NCBI GenBank assembly: GCA_039636785.1
Contig: CP144169.1
Location: forward strand, 310,001-374,000
Reading direction: 5' to 3'
Length of the DNA stretch: 64,000 nt
Origin: Micrococcaceae bacterium Sec5.7
Lineage (GTDB): Bacteria; Actinomycetota; Actinomycetes; Actinomycetales; Micrococcaceae
Under the pieces are notes generated by a model, which had not been told where the DNA came from, did not search any database, and was given only the letters and a program-made list of their open reading frames with translations. Positions 16,543-25,563 of this stretch are shown in pieces. The position numbers and the translations under genes are program-made. The first letter of the stretch is position 1; every line of letters starts with the position of its first letter.

Positions 16543-18351
16543 ATGCAGGTCCATAAGTACGACGTCGTCATCGTCGGTGCCGGTGGCGCCGGCATGCGCG
16601 CCGCGATCGAATCCGGTCAGCGTGCGCGAACAGCAGTACTGACCAAGCTCTACCCCACCCGCTCTCACACCGGTGCGGCGCAGGGCGGCATGTGTGCGGC
16701 ATTGGCCAACGTCGAGGAAGACAACTGGGAATGGCACACCTTCGACACCATCAAGGGCGGCGACTACCTGGTTGACCAGGACGCCGCTGAAGTCATGGCC
16801 AAAGAGGCCATCGACGCTGTGCTGGACCTCGAAAAGATGGGTCTGCCGTTCAACCGCACACCCGAGGGCCGGATCGACCAGCGCCGTTTCGGCGGGCACA
16901 CCCGGGACCATGGCAAGGCCCCCGTCCGCCGGGCATGTTACGCAGCTGACCGCACGGGCCACATGATCCTGCAGACGCTGTACCAGAACTGCGTCAAGCA
17001 CAACGTGGAGTTCTACAACGAGTACTACGTCCTGGACCTCCTGACTGTTGAAGAGGATGCTGTCCGCGAGGACGGCACGCCGTACAAGCAGAAGCGTGTT
17101 GCCGGTGTGGTCTCCTACGACCTGGCATCCGGAGAATTGCACGTCTTCCAGGCCAAGTCAGTCATCTTTGCCACCGGCGGTGCCGGCAAGGTCTTCAAGA
17201 CCACGTCCAACGCGCACACCCTGACCGGCGACGGCATGGGCATCGCGTTCCGCCGCGGCATCCCCCTGGAGGACATGGAGTTCTTCCAGTTCCATCCGAC
17301 AGGCCTCGCGGGCCTGGGCATCCTGCTTTCGGAGGCGGCACGTGGCGAAGGCGCCATCCTGCGCAACTCCGAGGGTGAGCGCTTCATGGAGCGGTACGCC
17401 CCCACCATCAAGGACCTGGCACCACGCGACATCGTGGCCCGCTCCATGGCCAACGAAGTCCGCGAGGGCCGCGGCTGTGGCCCGAACAAGGACTATGTGC
17501 TCCTTGACCTGACCCACCTTGAGCCTGCCCACATCGACGCCAAGCTGCCGGACATCACCGAGTTCGCCCGCACCTACCTAGGGGTTGAGCCGTACACGGA
17601 GCCGGTTCCGGTCTTCCCCACGGCCCACTACGCCATGGGCGGCATCCCCACCACCATCAGCGCCGAAGTGCTGCAGGACAACAACACCGTGATCCCTGGC
17701 CTCTACGCTGCCGGTGAAGTAGCCTGCGTGTCCGTGCACGGTTCCAACCGCCTGGGCACCAACTCGCTGCTGGACATCAACGTGTTCGGCAAGCGCGCCG
17801 GCATCGCAGCCGCCGAATACTCCAAGACAGCCGAGTTCGTTGATCTGCCGGCGGATCCGGAAGCCGATACCCTGCAGCTTTTGGAACACGTCCGGACTTC
17901 GGAGGGCACCGAGAAGGTTGCTGCCATCCGCAAGGAACTGCAGGACACCATGGATGCCAACATGCAGGTGTTCCGCACGGCTGAGACGCTGAACCAGGTC
18001 CTGACCGACATCGCATCCTTCGAGGAGCGGTACCAGCGCATCAGCGTCCAGGACAAGGGAAAGCGCTTCAACCTTGACCTGCTCGAGGCTGTTGAGCTGG
18101 GCTTCCTGCTGGAGCTCGCCAAGGTCATGACCGTGGCGGCACTGCACCGTGAAGAGTCACGCGGCGGCCACTTCCGCGAGGACTTCCCGGACCGTGACGA
18201 CGAGAACTTCATGAAGCACTCCATGGCGTACAAAGAGGACCTTGCACCGGCGGACGGGACGGCGGGAACCGCGGAAACAACCGCCGGGATCCGGCTTGGC
18301 ACCAAGCCGGTTGTCTTTACGCGCTACGAGCCGATGGTGAGGAAGTACTAA
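16543..18351 (+). CDS. sdhA: Succinate dehydrogenase flavoprotein subunit
   Basis: 602 residues, catalytic subunit with covalently bound FAD, oxidising succinate to fumarate on the cytoplasmic face. Features in order are the Rossmann motif VIVGAGGAGMRAAIE (residues about 9-23), RSHTGAAQGGM with the FAD-linking His, FGGHTRDHGKAPVRRACYAADRTGH (active-site Arg/His region), QFHPTGLAGLGIL and HGSNRLGTNSLLD. The ATG at 16543 has GAGAGAAAGAG upstream; the longer open frame from 16522 is not needed. The C terminus contains a short Ala/Thr-rich insertion (GTAGTAETTAG). Confidence 0.96.
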   Translation: MQVHKYDVVIVGAGGAGMRAAIESGQRARTAVLTKLYPTRSHTGAAQGGMCAALANVEEDNWEWHTFDTIKGGDYLVDQDAAEVMAKEAIDAVLDLEKMGLPFNRTPEGRIDQRRFGGHTRDHGKAPVRRACYAADRTGHMILQTLYQNCVKHNVEFYNEYYVLDLLTVEEDAVREDGTPYKQKRVAGVVSYDLASGELHVFQAKSVIFATGGAGKVFKTTSNAHTLTGDGMGIAFRRGIPLEDMEFFQFHPTGLAGLGILLSEAARGEGAILRNSEGERFMERYAPTIKDLAPRDIVARSMANEVREGRGCGPNKDYVLLDLTHLEPAHIDAKLPDITEFARTYLGVEPYTEPVPVFPTAHYAMGGIPTTISAEVLQDNNTVIPGLYAAGEVACVSVHGSNRLGTNSLLDINVFGKRAGIAAAEYSKTAEFVDLPADPEADTLQLLEHVRTSEGTEKVAAIRKELQDTMDANMQVFRTAETLNQVLTDIASFEERYQRISVQDKGKRFNLDLLEAVELGFLLELAKVMTVAALHREESRGGHFREDFPDRDDENFMKHSMAYKEDLAPADGTAGTAETTAGIRLGTKPVVFTRYEPMVRKY

Positions 18352-18352
18352 A

Positions 18353-19135
18353 ATGACCGCTGAACTTGCTGAGCCAGTCTCCAAGATCGAACTGCCTGCC
18401 CACATCGGAGGCGGCGGAGAAATCCCCTCCTTTGATGTCACGCTGCGGGTCCGCCGCTACAACCCGGAGGTCTCCGAGGAGTCCACCTGGGACGAATTCA
18501 AGGTCACCATGTACGGCACCGACCGTGTGCTGGATGCCTTGCACAAGATCAAATGGGAGATCGACGGCTCCGTTTCCTTCCGCCGCTCCTGCGCCCACGG
18601 CGTCTGCGGTTCCGATGCCATGCGCATCAACGGCCGCAACCGCCTCGCCTGCAAGACCCTCCTCAAGGACCTGGACACGTCCAAGCCCATCACCGTTGAG
18701 CCCATCAAGGGCCTGCCGGTGGAGAAGGACCTGATTGTGGACATGGAACCCTTCTTCCAGTCTTTCCGCGAGGTTATGCCGTTCCTGATCAACAGGGGCC
18801 ACGAACCCACCAAGGAACGCCTGCAGTCCGCCGAAGACCGCGAACGGTTTGATGACACCACCAAGTGCATTCTCTGCGCCGCGTGCACGTCCTCGTGCCC
18901 GGTTTTCTGGACCGACGGCCAGTACTTCGGCCCGGCGGCGATCGTCAACGCGCACCGCTTCATCTTCGATTCCCGCGATGATGCCGGCGACATGCGCCTG
19001 GAGATCCTGAACGACAAAGAAGGTGTGTGGCGTTGCCGCACCACCTTCAACTGCACCGAAGCATGCCCGCGCGGCATCCAGGTGACGCAGGCAATTGCCG
19101 AGGTCAAACAGGCAATTCTTTCCCGCAGGATCTAA
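18353..19135 (+). CDS. sdhB: Succinate dehydrogenase iron-sulfur subunit
   Basis: 260 residues, carries the three iron-sulfur clusters between FAD and quinone. The [2Fe-2S] site is RRSCAHGVCGSD...LAC, where Asp replaces the third Cys as in many bacterial SdhB proteins. The [4Fe-4S] and [3Fe-4S] ligands are in CILCAACTSSCP and CRTTFNCTEACPRGI. It starts one base after the sdhA stop. Last gene of the operon, followed by a strong terminator. Confidence 0.96.
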   Translation: MTAELAEPVSKIELPAHIGGGGEIPSFDVTLRVRRYNPEVSEESTWDEFKVTMYGTDRVLDALHKIKWEIDGSVSFRRSCAHGVCGSDAMRINGRNRLACKTLLKDLDTSKPITVEPIKGLPVEKDLIVDMEPFFQSFREVMPFLINRGHEPTKERLQSAEDRERFDDTTKCILCAACTSSCPVFWTDGQYFGPAAIVNAHRFIFDSRDDAGDMRLEILNDKEGVWRCRTTFNCTEACPRGIQVTQAIAEVKQAILSRRI

Positions 19136-19150
19136 TCCAGTTCACCGCGG

Positions 19151-19196
19151 ACGACGGCGCCGCTCACCATTGTGGTGGGTGGCGCCGTCGTGTTTT
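19151..19196 (+). terminator. Rho-independent terminator of sdhCDAB
   Basis: Perfect 11-base arms at 19151-19161 and 19181-19191 (acgacggcgcc and its complement), with extra CACC/GGTG pairing inside, followed by GTTTT. It lies 15 bases after sdhB and before the next gene. Confidence 0.85.
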
Positions 19197-19232
19197 CCAC
19201 AGTTTCACAAGCTCCAGGCGAAAGGGAGTGCG

Positions 19233-20003
19233 ATGTCACGTTCCGAACGGGTCAGTTTCGAAGGCACCACCGGCGAGCTGCTGTCCGGCATCCTGGATAT
19301 CCCCGGGGGACCGATGAAGGGCTGGGGTGTGTTCTCGCACGGGTTCACCCTGGGCAAGGACAGCCCTGCTGCTTCGCGGATGTGCAAGGCGCTGGCGGAC
19401 AACGGCGTGGGCATGCTGCGCTTCGACAACCTAGGCCTGGGCGATTCCGCCGGGCTCTGGTCCGAGGGCTCGTTCAGCCACAAGGTGGCGGACACAGTCC
19501 GGGCCGCAGAATTCATGCGCGCCGAGGGCAAGGCCATCTCGCTGCTGGTGGGCCATTCGTTCGGCGGCGCGGCCGTGCTGGCGGCAGCGCACCAGATCCC
19601 GGAGCTCGACGCCGTCGCCACAGTGGGCGCGCCGTTCTCACCGAAGCATGTGGCCCACGTTTTCGACGCGGCACTGGATAAGATCCTCAGCGAAGGCAGC
19701 GCTGAAGTGGACCTGGGCGGCAAACGATTGGAGATCCGCAAGCATTTTGTGGAGGATCTGGAGAATGCCGACCTCACAGACTGCATCACCCGGCTGCACA
19801 CGCCGCTGATGCTGCTGCACTCCCCCACCGACAACACGGTGGGGATCGAGAACGCCAGCACTATTTTCATGACTGCACGGCATCCGCGGAACTTTGTGTC
19901 CCTCGAAGGCAGCGATCATCTGCTGACCGGCAAGGGTCAGGCCGCCCGCGCAGCCAAGATCATTTCTGCCTGGGCCGACCAATACCTCGACGCCGGGCAA
20001 TAG
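19233..20003 (+). CDS. Alpha/beta hydrolase
   Basis: 256 residues, soluble hydrolase. FSHGFTLGKDSPAASRM supplies the oxyanion-hole HGF motif, VGHSFGGAAVL is the nucleophile elbow with the catalytic Ser, and a C-terminal GSDHLLTG gives the His, with an Asp in SPTDNTVGI. The sequence resembles the hydrolase half of proteins that in other bacteria are fused to an OsmC domain; here it is free-standing. ATG at 19233 with AAAGGGAG upstream. Its 3' end overlaps the convergent YihY gene by 44 bases. Substrate unknown. Confidence 0.88.
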   Translation: MSRSERVSFEGTTGELLSGILDIPGGPMKGWGVFSHGFTLGKDSPAASRMCKALADNGVGMLRFDNLGLGDSAGLWSEGSFSHKVADTVRAAEFMRAEGKAISLLVGHSFGGAAVLAAAHQIPELDAVATVGAPFSPKHVAHVFDAALDKILSEGSAEVDLGGKRLEIRKHFVEDLENADLTDCITRLHTPLMLLHSPTDNTVGIENASTIFMTARHPRNFVSLEGSDHLLTGKGQAARAAKIISAWADQYLDAGQ

Positions 20004-21117
20004 GAACCGCGGGACGGTCACGGTCCGCGGGAGTCTTACCGGGCTGGATCTGGCGAGAGCCCCGGCCCGCCTTCCTGGCCTCAGGGGCGTTGCTGAGGTC
20101 CTCCTCGCGGATGGCGGACCACGCTGCGGCCACGAGGTAGACCTGGCTGACAAGGTTGAACCAGATCAGCAGCCCGATGATGATGGCGAACGGCGCCAGG
20201 ATGGGGTTCCGCCCCGCACCCGCCAGCAGCTCGGTACTGAAAACCTGCAGGACGGTGGTGCCGATTCCAGCCAGGATGGTCCCTTCCAGGAATGCGCGGC
20301 GTGAGAGCTTGAGTCCTCCGGCCAGCCGGAACATCACCACGGCCGTTACCCAGCTGAGCAGCAGCGGCACTGCGATCTTGATTATTGCCGCCACCGGGCC
20401 GGCTAGCGCAGGATCCAGCTGCAGGAGTCCAATCACCCAGCCTGATGCGGTTCCGAACAACAGCGACACACCGGAGCTGATCACAAGGGCCACTCCCAGC
20501 AGGAGCAGAGTTCCGGCGTCGTGCAGTTTCAGGACCACAGGATTCATTTTCAACGGACCGAGCCGCATCACGCCTCGGAGGCCGTCACGCAGACCGGCGA
20601 TCCAGCCCAGTGACGTGATGATGGTGACCGCGGCGGCAATAACGGCTGTCCAGCCCAGTCCCTGGGGGTTCAGGAGATCCTGCGGATCGACCAGCCCTTC
20701 GCCGCCGTTCACTTTCAGCAGCCCGGGGGCACTCGCGGACACATTGCCGATAATCCGGTCCAGCAGCTCGGGCTGCCCCCGCAGCACCAGCCCCGCAATG
20801 GAGAATCCGGTGGTCAACAGTCCTGTGATGGAGAAGAACATGTTAAAGCCGATGCCGGCGCTCATCAGCGGGCCATGCTGGAGGCTGTAGTGCTGCCAGG
20901 CACGCATGGGCCTGAATGCGTTGAGCTTGGCCAGCAACCATTGGAACATCGCGAGGGGCCGCGCGAGCGGGCCGTTACCGGACCGCCTGGCTTTGCCCCA
21001 CTCCACCCTTTTCCGGATGACTTCCCGTTTCAGGCTGGCGCGATCAGTGGGAAGCGGAGGCTCCATCGGATCTTTTAGCCCGGCGTGAGTCTCGTTCGCT
21101 GTCGGTTTCGATGCCAA
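19960..21117 (-). CDS. YihY/BrkB family inner membrane protein
   Basis: 385 residues with about six transmembrane helices between residues 100 and 330 and polar ends. The family pattern (formerly annotated as ribonuclease BN or virulence factor BrkB) is visible in LMSAGIGFNMFFSITGLLTTGFSIAG, LGWTAVIAAAVTIITSLGW and FNLVSQVYLVAAAWSAIRE. Molecular function is unknown. The start is TTG at 21117 or ATG at 21066; both overlap the 3' end of the upstream ligase-like gene. The C-terminal tail is Arg/Lys-rich (RKAGRGSRQIQPG...RRRGIGRPRQK) and overlaps the hydrolase gene antisense. Confidence 0.88.
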   Translation of the reverse strand: MASKPTANETHAGLKDPMEPPLPTDRASLKREVIRKRVEWGKARRSGNGPLARPLAMFQWLLAKLNAFRPMRAWQHYSLQHGPLMSAGIGFNMFFSITGLLTTGFSIAGLVLRGQPELLDRIIGNVSASAPGLLKVNGGEGLVDPQDLLNPQGLGWTAVIAAAVTIITSLGWIAGLRDGLRGVMRLGPLKMNPVVLKLHDAGTLLLLGVALVISSGVSLLFGTASGWVIGLLQLDPALAGPVAAIIKIAVPLLLSWVTAVVMFRLAGGLKLSRRAFLEGTILAGIGTTVLQVFSTELLAGAGRNPILAPFAIIIGLLIWFNLVSQVYLVAAAWSAIREEDLSNAPEARKAGRGSRQIQPGKTPADRDRPAVPIARRRGIGRPRQK

Positions 21118-21640
21118 AGTCCAGCTCTTCCCGTAGCTGCCAGATACCGTCGGTATCGTGCTCGTAAAGTCCCATGCTAGCCACCGGAAACGTTGCCCTG
21201 TAGTCCTTCAACACCGTTTCCGCCTCGTCAAGGCTCTCGGGTGCGACATCGTGGGCAATGGTGACATGCGGGTGGAACGCGAACGGCAGATCCCGTTCCA
21301 GCGGTCCTGCCTGCAGCTGTTCATGCAGGTTGACGCACGCCCCGAAGCCGTCCTCGACATTGATGAACACCACCGGCGAGACTGGCCTGAACGATCCTGT
21401 CCCGGCAATGGTGACCGTAAACGGCTCCTGCCGGCGGGCCACGTCGCGGACATGGCAGCGGGTGGCTTCCCAGTCGTTGGTGGGGGTTGTGGTGATCAGC
21501 GTGATGTGGGCGGGGATCACTCCGGCCATGGGGTCGCCAAAGGATGCCCGCCACCGCTGCAGTTCCTCGGCAATGGCAGGCGGGAAGCCCAGAATGACGC
21601 CAACGCTCATTCCTTCACTGACACTGCTGGTGGCCGACAT
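21044..21640 (-). CDS. 2'-5' RNA ligase superfamily protein (2H phosphoesterase)
   Basis: 198 residues. Two H-x-T/S motifs define the 2H phosphoesterase fold: AHITLITTT near residue 45 and HPHVTIAHDV near residue 135. The family includes cyclic nucleotide phosphodiesterases and 2'-5' RNA ligases acting on RNA ends; the exact substrate is unknown. I place the start at the ATG 21640, four bases after the trpS stop; ATG 21610 is an alternative. The C-terminal 20 residues are charged and low complexity and overlap the YihY start, so trpS, this gene and the YihY gene are probably one transcript. Confidence 0.85.
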   Translation of the reverse strand: MSATSSVSEGMSVGVILGFPPAIAEELQRWRASFGDPMAGVIPAHITLITTTPTNDWEATRCHVRDVARRQEPFTVTIAGTGSFRPVSPVVFINVEDGFGACVNLHEQLQAGPLERDLPFAFHPHVTIAHDVAPESLDEAETVLKDYRATFPVASMGLYEHDTDGIWQLREELDFGIETDSERDSRRAKRSDGASASH

Positions 21641-21644
21641 TGAA

Positions 21645-22688
21645 CTAGCGGGCTCCTGTGCGGCGCAGTGGTGGCAGGAAGCCCATCCGCTCATAGGCCT
21701 GGGCGAGCGTCACGGAGGCGATTTCGCGTGCCCGCTCGGCGCCCTGGGCCAGCAGCCGGTCCAGTTCGGCCGGATCGCCCATGAGCTCGTTGGTGCGGTC
21801 ACGCAGAGGCGTGATGAACTCCACCAGCACGTCGGCCAGATCCACCTTCAGGTGGCCGTACATCTTGCCCTCGTATTGCTGCTCAAGATCCGCAACCGAC
21901 GTGCCCGTCAGCGTGGAGTAGATGGTGAGCAGGTTGGAAATACCGGGCTTGGCTTCCGCGTCGAAGCGGATCTCCGTGCCGGCGTCAGTCACGGCTGATT
22001 TGATCCGCTTGGCTGCTACCCTGGGGTCCTCCAGCAGCTGGATGGCACCGTTGGGAGATTCACCGGTCTTGGACATCTTGGCGGAAGGGTTCTGGAGATC
22101 GTAGATCTTGGCGCTGGACTTCAAAATGGTGGCTTCCGGCACCGTGAAGGTCTTACCGAAACGGGCATTGAACCGGTGAGCCAGATTACGCGTCATTTCA
22201 AGGTGCTGGCGCTGGTCCTCGCCCACGGGAACCAGATCCGCCTGGTACAGCAGAATGTCGGCAGCCATCAGTGTGGGGTACGCAAACAACCCGACGGTGG
22301 CGGCATCCGCTCCGGCCTTCTGGGTCTTGTCTTTGAACTGCGTCATGCGGGACGCTTCGCCGAAACCGGTGATGCAGTTCAGTGCCCAGGCCAGCTCGGC
22401 ATGTTCCGGCACGTGGGACTGCACAAAGAACGTGCACTTTTCCGGATCGATTCCCGCGGCAATGTATTGTGCCGCCACGATCCGTGTCCGCCTGGCCAGT
22501 TCCGCCGGTTCAAACTCGACGGTGACGGCATGCAGGTCCGGGATGAAGAACACGGCGTCATACTCTGCCTGCATGTCCACCCAGTTGCGGACGGCGCCGA
22601 TGTAATTGCCCAGGTGAAGGGAGTCGGCCGTGGGTTTGGCACCGGAGAGGATGCGCTTTTTGCGTTCAGTTGCGGCGGGGATTGTCAT
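21645..22688 (-). CDS. trpS: Tryptophan--tRNA ligase
   Basis: 347 residues, class I aminoacyl-tRNA synthetase. The HIGH-like motif is in [18 protein letters not shown] (residues about 18-35) and the KMSKS-like motif is [12 protein letters not shown], with Thr in place of the second Ser. [18 protein letters not shown] and [13 protein letters not shown] are conserved tryptophanyl-tRNA synthetase segments. Full length for the family. xth lies 20 bases upstream on the same strand. Confidence 0.96.
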   Translation of the reverse strand: MTIPAATERKKRILSGAKPTADSLHLGNYIGAVRNWVDMQAEYDAVFFIPDLHAVTVEFEPAELARRTRIVAAQYIAAGIDPEKCTFFVQSHVPEHAELAWALNCITGFGEASRMTQFKDKTQKAGADAATVGLFAYPTLMAADILLYQADLVPVGEDQRQHLEMTRNLAHRFNARFGKTFTVPEATILKSSAKIYDLQNPSAKMSKTGESPNGAIQLLEDPRVAAKRIKSAVTDAGTEIRFDAEAKPGISNLLTIYSTLTGTSVADLEQQYEGKMYGHLKVDLADVLVEFITPLRDRTNELMGDPAELDRLLAQGAERAREIASVTLAQAYERMGFLPPLRRTGAR

Positions 22689-22708
22689 TCGGTGAAAACC
22701 TTCAGGGC

Positions 22709-23542
22709 TTAGAGCCGGTAGTCCACTACCAGCGGTGCATGGTCAGAGAAGCGCGTGTCCCATGACGCCGCCCGGTCAACGGTTGCCGACACTGCAGCTG
22801 CCGCGAGGGCCGGGGTGGCCATGTGGTAATCGATGCGCCAGCCAGTGTCATTGTCAAAGGCCTGGCCACGCTGCGACCACCACGTGTAAGGGCCGTCGAC
22901 GCTACCCGCCAGGCCCCTGTGGACGTCCTTCCAGCCGATTTCCTCACCGAAGAAGCGGTCAAAGTACGCGCGCTCGCCCGGAAGGAATCCTGCACGTTTG
23001 ACGTTGCCCTTCCAGTTCTTGATATCCAGCTCCGTATGACCCACATTCAGGTCGCCCACTACCAAGGCATGGTCACTGTGCTTGGCCAGCTCCGGAAGCC
23101 TGTTGATCATGACGTCCAGGAAACGGTATTTGTCCACCTGCTTGGGGGTGTCCGCCTCGCCGGAATGGACGTAGGCGCTCACCACTGTCAGCTGGGAATC
23201 CTTGCCGGCTGCGTCGGTCACAGCGAAGTCAGCCTCGACCCAGCGCCCGGTGGTGGCGAAGTAGTCATCGCCAATGCCGTTTCGCGTGGCCAGTGGCTTC
23301 TCGCGGGAGGCAATGGCCACTCCGGCGCGTCCCTTGGCTTCAGCTTCCGCATGGAGGATGTGCCAGCCCTCCCCGAGGAGTTCGCCGACAATCGCGTCCG
23401 GCGCCCTGACTTCCTGGAGGCACAGGATGTCCACCCCGCGGGGCTCAAGCCATGCCGCCATGCCCTTCTTGTAGGCAGCACGGAGGCCGTTGACGTTGAC
23501 TGATGCGATGCGAAGGTGGTCCTTCTTCAATGCCGATCTCAC
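22709..23542 (-). CDS. xth: Exodeoxyribonuclease III (AP endonuclease)
   Basis: About 277 residues. Mg-dependent nuclease of base-excision repair that cleaves at abasic sites and trims 3' ends. The core motifs are [24 protein letters not shown] (catalytic Glu), [25 protein letters not shown] (Asp/Asn pair) and the C-terminal [12 protein letters not shown] (catalytic Asp-His). The start is uncertain: GTG at 23542 is used, GTG at 23548 or 23551 (one base after the stop of the upstream gene) are equally possible, and all lie before the conserved start of the fold. Confidence 0.94.
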   Translation of the reverse strand: MRSALKKDHLRIASVNVNGLRAAYKKGMAAWLEPRGVDILCLQEVRAPDAIVGELLGEGWHILHAEAEAKGRAGVAIASREKPLATRNGIGDDYFATTGRWVEADFAVTDAAGKDSQLTVVSAYVHSGEADTPKQVDKYRFLDVMINRLPELAKHSDHALVVGDLNVGHTELDIKNWKGNVKRAGFLPGERAYFDRFFGEEIGWKDVHRGLAGSVDGPYTWWSQRGQAFDNDTGWRIDYHMATPALAAAAVSATVDRAASWDTRFSDHAPLVVDYRL

Positions 23543-23552
23543 CCGCACCACT

Positions 23553-24131
23553 CTAGTCGATGATGGTTCCGCTGACGGGCTCGCCGGCGCCACCAGGGGA
23601 CTTGATCAAGTCGCGGGCATTGGTGGCAGTGATCTCCATGGTCTCCAGCGCCCTGCGGATGGTGTCCTGGTCGGCGGCATCGCCCTTGGCACGTTCCTGG
23701 GCAACAACGCGCACCTGTACCTGGACGATCTTGAAGGAGTGGTCCAGCTTGAGGTTGCGGACTTCATCCGCTTCGCTGCGTTCGCGTACCAGGCGGGTGC
23801 CGCCGTGATCCGCAGAGCCCGACGACGGCGCCCGGCCGGCTGCTGAGTTGAAGGCATTCTGCGCCTGGGCCAGTTTGGCGCCGGCTTTTTTGGCCGCCTT
23901 CTGGATGCTGAACACCACAAACGATGCGAGGAGCAGCCAGAACAGCGCGATGACGGCCACGATCCAGCCCACGACGTCGTTCTGGTTGGCCGCGAAGATG
24001 ACGGCCACGAGGAACGCGACGATGAAAACGCTCATGCCCAGTCCGCCGATTCGGAACATGGAGAATCCGCCCTTGGCCGGGTTTGACGATGCCGGATTGG
24101 ACGAAGACTTGGAGTTGCCCACAGATTGCAT
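23553..24131 (-). CDS. Conserved small membrane protein of unknown function
   Basis: 192 residues. A Ser/Asn-rich N terminus of about 30 residues is followed by two adjacent transmembrane helices (IGGLGMSVFIVAFLVAVIFAA and VVGWIVAVIALFWLLLASFVVF). A cytosolic Lys/Ala-rich stretch (QKAAKKAGAKLAQAQNAF) may form a coiled coil. A C-terminal domain of about 80 residues (NLKLDHSFKIVQVQVRVVAQE...DTIRRALETMEITATNARDLI) is well conserved in look but matches no family I know. It lies directly upstream of xth, with only a few bases between them. Function not assigned. Confidence 0.8.
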   Translation of the reverse strand: MQSVGNSKSSSNPASSNPAKGGFSMFRIGGLGMSVFIVAFLVAVIFAANQNDVVGWIVAVIALFWLLLASFVVFSIQKAAKKAGAKLAQAQNAFNSAAGRAPSSGSADHGGTRLVRERSEADEVRNLKLDHSFKIVQVQVRVVAQERAKGDAADQDTIRRALETMEITATNARDLIKSPGGAGEPVSGTIID

Positions 24132-24513
24132 GGATCCATTGTCTCAAACCAGTGCCGGGTCTTGGCGGCGCTTCCACCGCCGGCGAACAAGCCCTTCGAA
24201 AGGCCGGCGGGTGAAGCGTCTACTGCCTCCTGCCACCGGGATGCGGAACGGTGTAACCCTGGCCCTGGACACCGGCTCACCCCGAAGTCATCGGTTTGCA
24301 GGCAAAGGTAACGATCAGGTAACGTTGGCGGCTGGGCCTGAAGGCCTGGCCCGTACGCAGGGCCGGGATGCCTGAACGCAAGGCCCGGATGCGCAGAGCG
24401 GAGCCGTAGTAGCTCCGGCCCCTGTGAAGGGGACCGAAAGAAGCGTCCCGCATTCGTAATCACCCTATTTGTGACTGTCGTTTGCGCCAGTCCTAACCCC
24501 GAAGGGGTCTCTC
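24132..24513 (+). other. Long leader region upstream of the GH16-like gene
   Basis: 382 bases without a convincing ORF. It contains several short GC-rich inverted repeats and, at 24307-24313 and 24318-24324, two copies of GGTAACG exactly 11 bases apart. Such helical-turn GTAAC repeats resemble binding sites of the actinobacterial response regulator MtrA (from memory, not tested). The part around 24178-24305 has pieces faintly like a c-di-AMP (ydaO) riboswitch, such as GGGTGAAGC and CCCCGAAGTCAT, but not enough to call one. Confidence 0.35.
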
Positions 24514-25563
24514 TTGTTCAAGAAGAAAATAGCCATAGCAATTACCATCGGCGCTTTGTCCCTGACCGGGTGCAGCATCGCTCCCACGTCAGGACGGGCG
24601 TCGGCCCCATCCCCGGCAGACCGTGCGGCGTCAGCGCCATCCCCGACGGGCCGGGCGTCAGCCCCATCCCCGGCAAGCCGGGCGGCCTCAGCCCCTGCCG
24701 CCGCAGCCCCGGCATCTTCAGCCGCGGCAACCCCGGCGCCGGTCCCGGCCGCTTCTGGCACGGACCCAGCCCCCACCGCCGCAGCGTTGGCAGCGGCAGC
24801 AACCTCTCCGGGCACGGCTCCGGCTGCCGCAGCCCGCACTTCGGCCGCCGCTGCTGCAGCCCCGGTGGCCGTCGCACCCGCTGCCAACCATGTAGCGGCC
24901 GCCACGACGGGCGACGGCACGCAGGCAGCCACCGCCTTCGGCTGGGGTCCGGTCCTTGCCGGCGACGAGTTCTCCAACACCGGCGCACCTGACCGCACAA
25001 AGTGGGGTGTCTACAACGGTGCAGGGCATGCGGGCAAGGGCGTCCGCAGCCCCGCGGCCTGGTCCGTCGCCAATGGCGTGGCCACGGTACGCGGTGACTC
25101 AGCCGGCACCACTGGCGGCATGTCGGCAAAGTTCGCGCAGCAAAAGTACGGTCGCTGGGAAACGCGTATGAAAACCAGTGCACGGGACCCGAAGTACCAC
25201 CCGGTCCTGATCCTCTGGCCCAATAACAACGCTTCCCCGAACTGTGCCGAGATCGACTATGCCGAGGGCAACGCGGAGACCGCCAAGATCAAGTTCTTCC
25301 TGCATTACGCCTGCGGCGGCCGGGATTTCCAAACCACAGCGGCGCGGCCGGTTGATACCACGCAGTGGCATAACTACTCGGTGCAGTGGACCCCGGCCGG
25401 CATCACCGGATACGTCGACGGAGTGAAGACCTTCACCGACACGAACCCGGCGCACCTGCCCTCGGTCGGCATGCACCAGACATTGCAGCTCGACTGGTTC
25501 CCTGACGGCTCCGCCACCAAGCCCTCCCAGATGCAGGTCGACTGGGTCCGCGTCTACAAGTAG
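24514..25563 (+). CDS. Secreted lipoprotein with glycoside hydrolase family 16-like domain
   Basis: 349 residues. A signal peptide ends in the lipobox LSLTGC (Cys20). Residues about 25-140 are a low-complexity Ala/Pro/Ser linker, starting with near-repeats of about ten residues (RASAPSPADR, AASAPSPTGR, ASAPSPASRA) and then almost pure Ala/Pro. The catalytic domain follows from about residue 150 with the GH16 motif EIDYAEG (Glu246, Asp248, Glu251). LILWPNNN before it and QLDWFPDG...QVDWVRVYK at the end are typical of the fold. It likely cleaves a beta-glucan or related polysaccharide outside the cell while tethered to the membrane. TTG start at 24514 with a GGGG Shine-Dalgarno. Confidence 0.85.
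   Translation: MFKKKIAIAITIGALSLTGCSIAPTSGRASAPSPADRAASAPSPTGRASAPSPASRAASAPAAAAPASSAAATPAPVPAASGTDPAPTAAALAAAATSPGTAPAAAARTSAAAAAAPVAVAPAANHVAAATTGDGTQAATAFGWGPVLAGDEFSNTGAPDRTKWGVYNGAGHAGKGVRSPAAWSVANGVATVRGDSAGTTGGMSAKFAQQKYGRWETRMKTSARDPKYHPVLILWPNNNASPNCAEIDYAEGNAETAKIKFFLHYACGGRDFQTTAARPVDTTQWHNYSVQWTPAGITGYVDGVKTFTDTNPAHLPSVGMHQTLQLDWFPDGSATKPSQMQVDWVRVYK

Noticed and set aside
24178..24305. c-di-AMP (ydaO) or cobalamin riboswitch
   Set aside because: Short matches to conserved pieces exist but the order and full consensus are not satisfied by eye; left as an unexplained leader.
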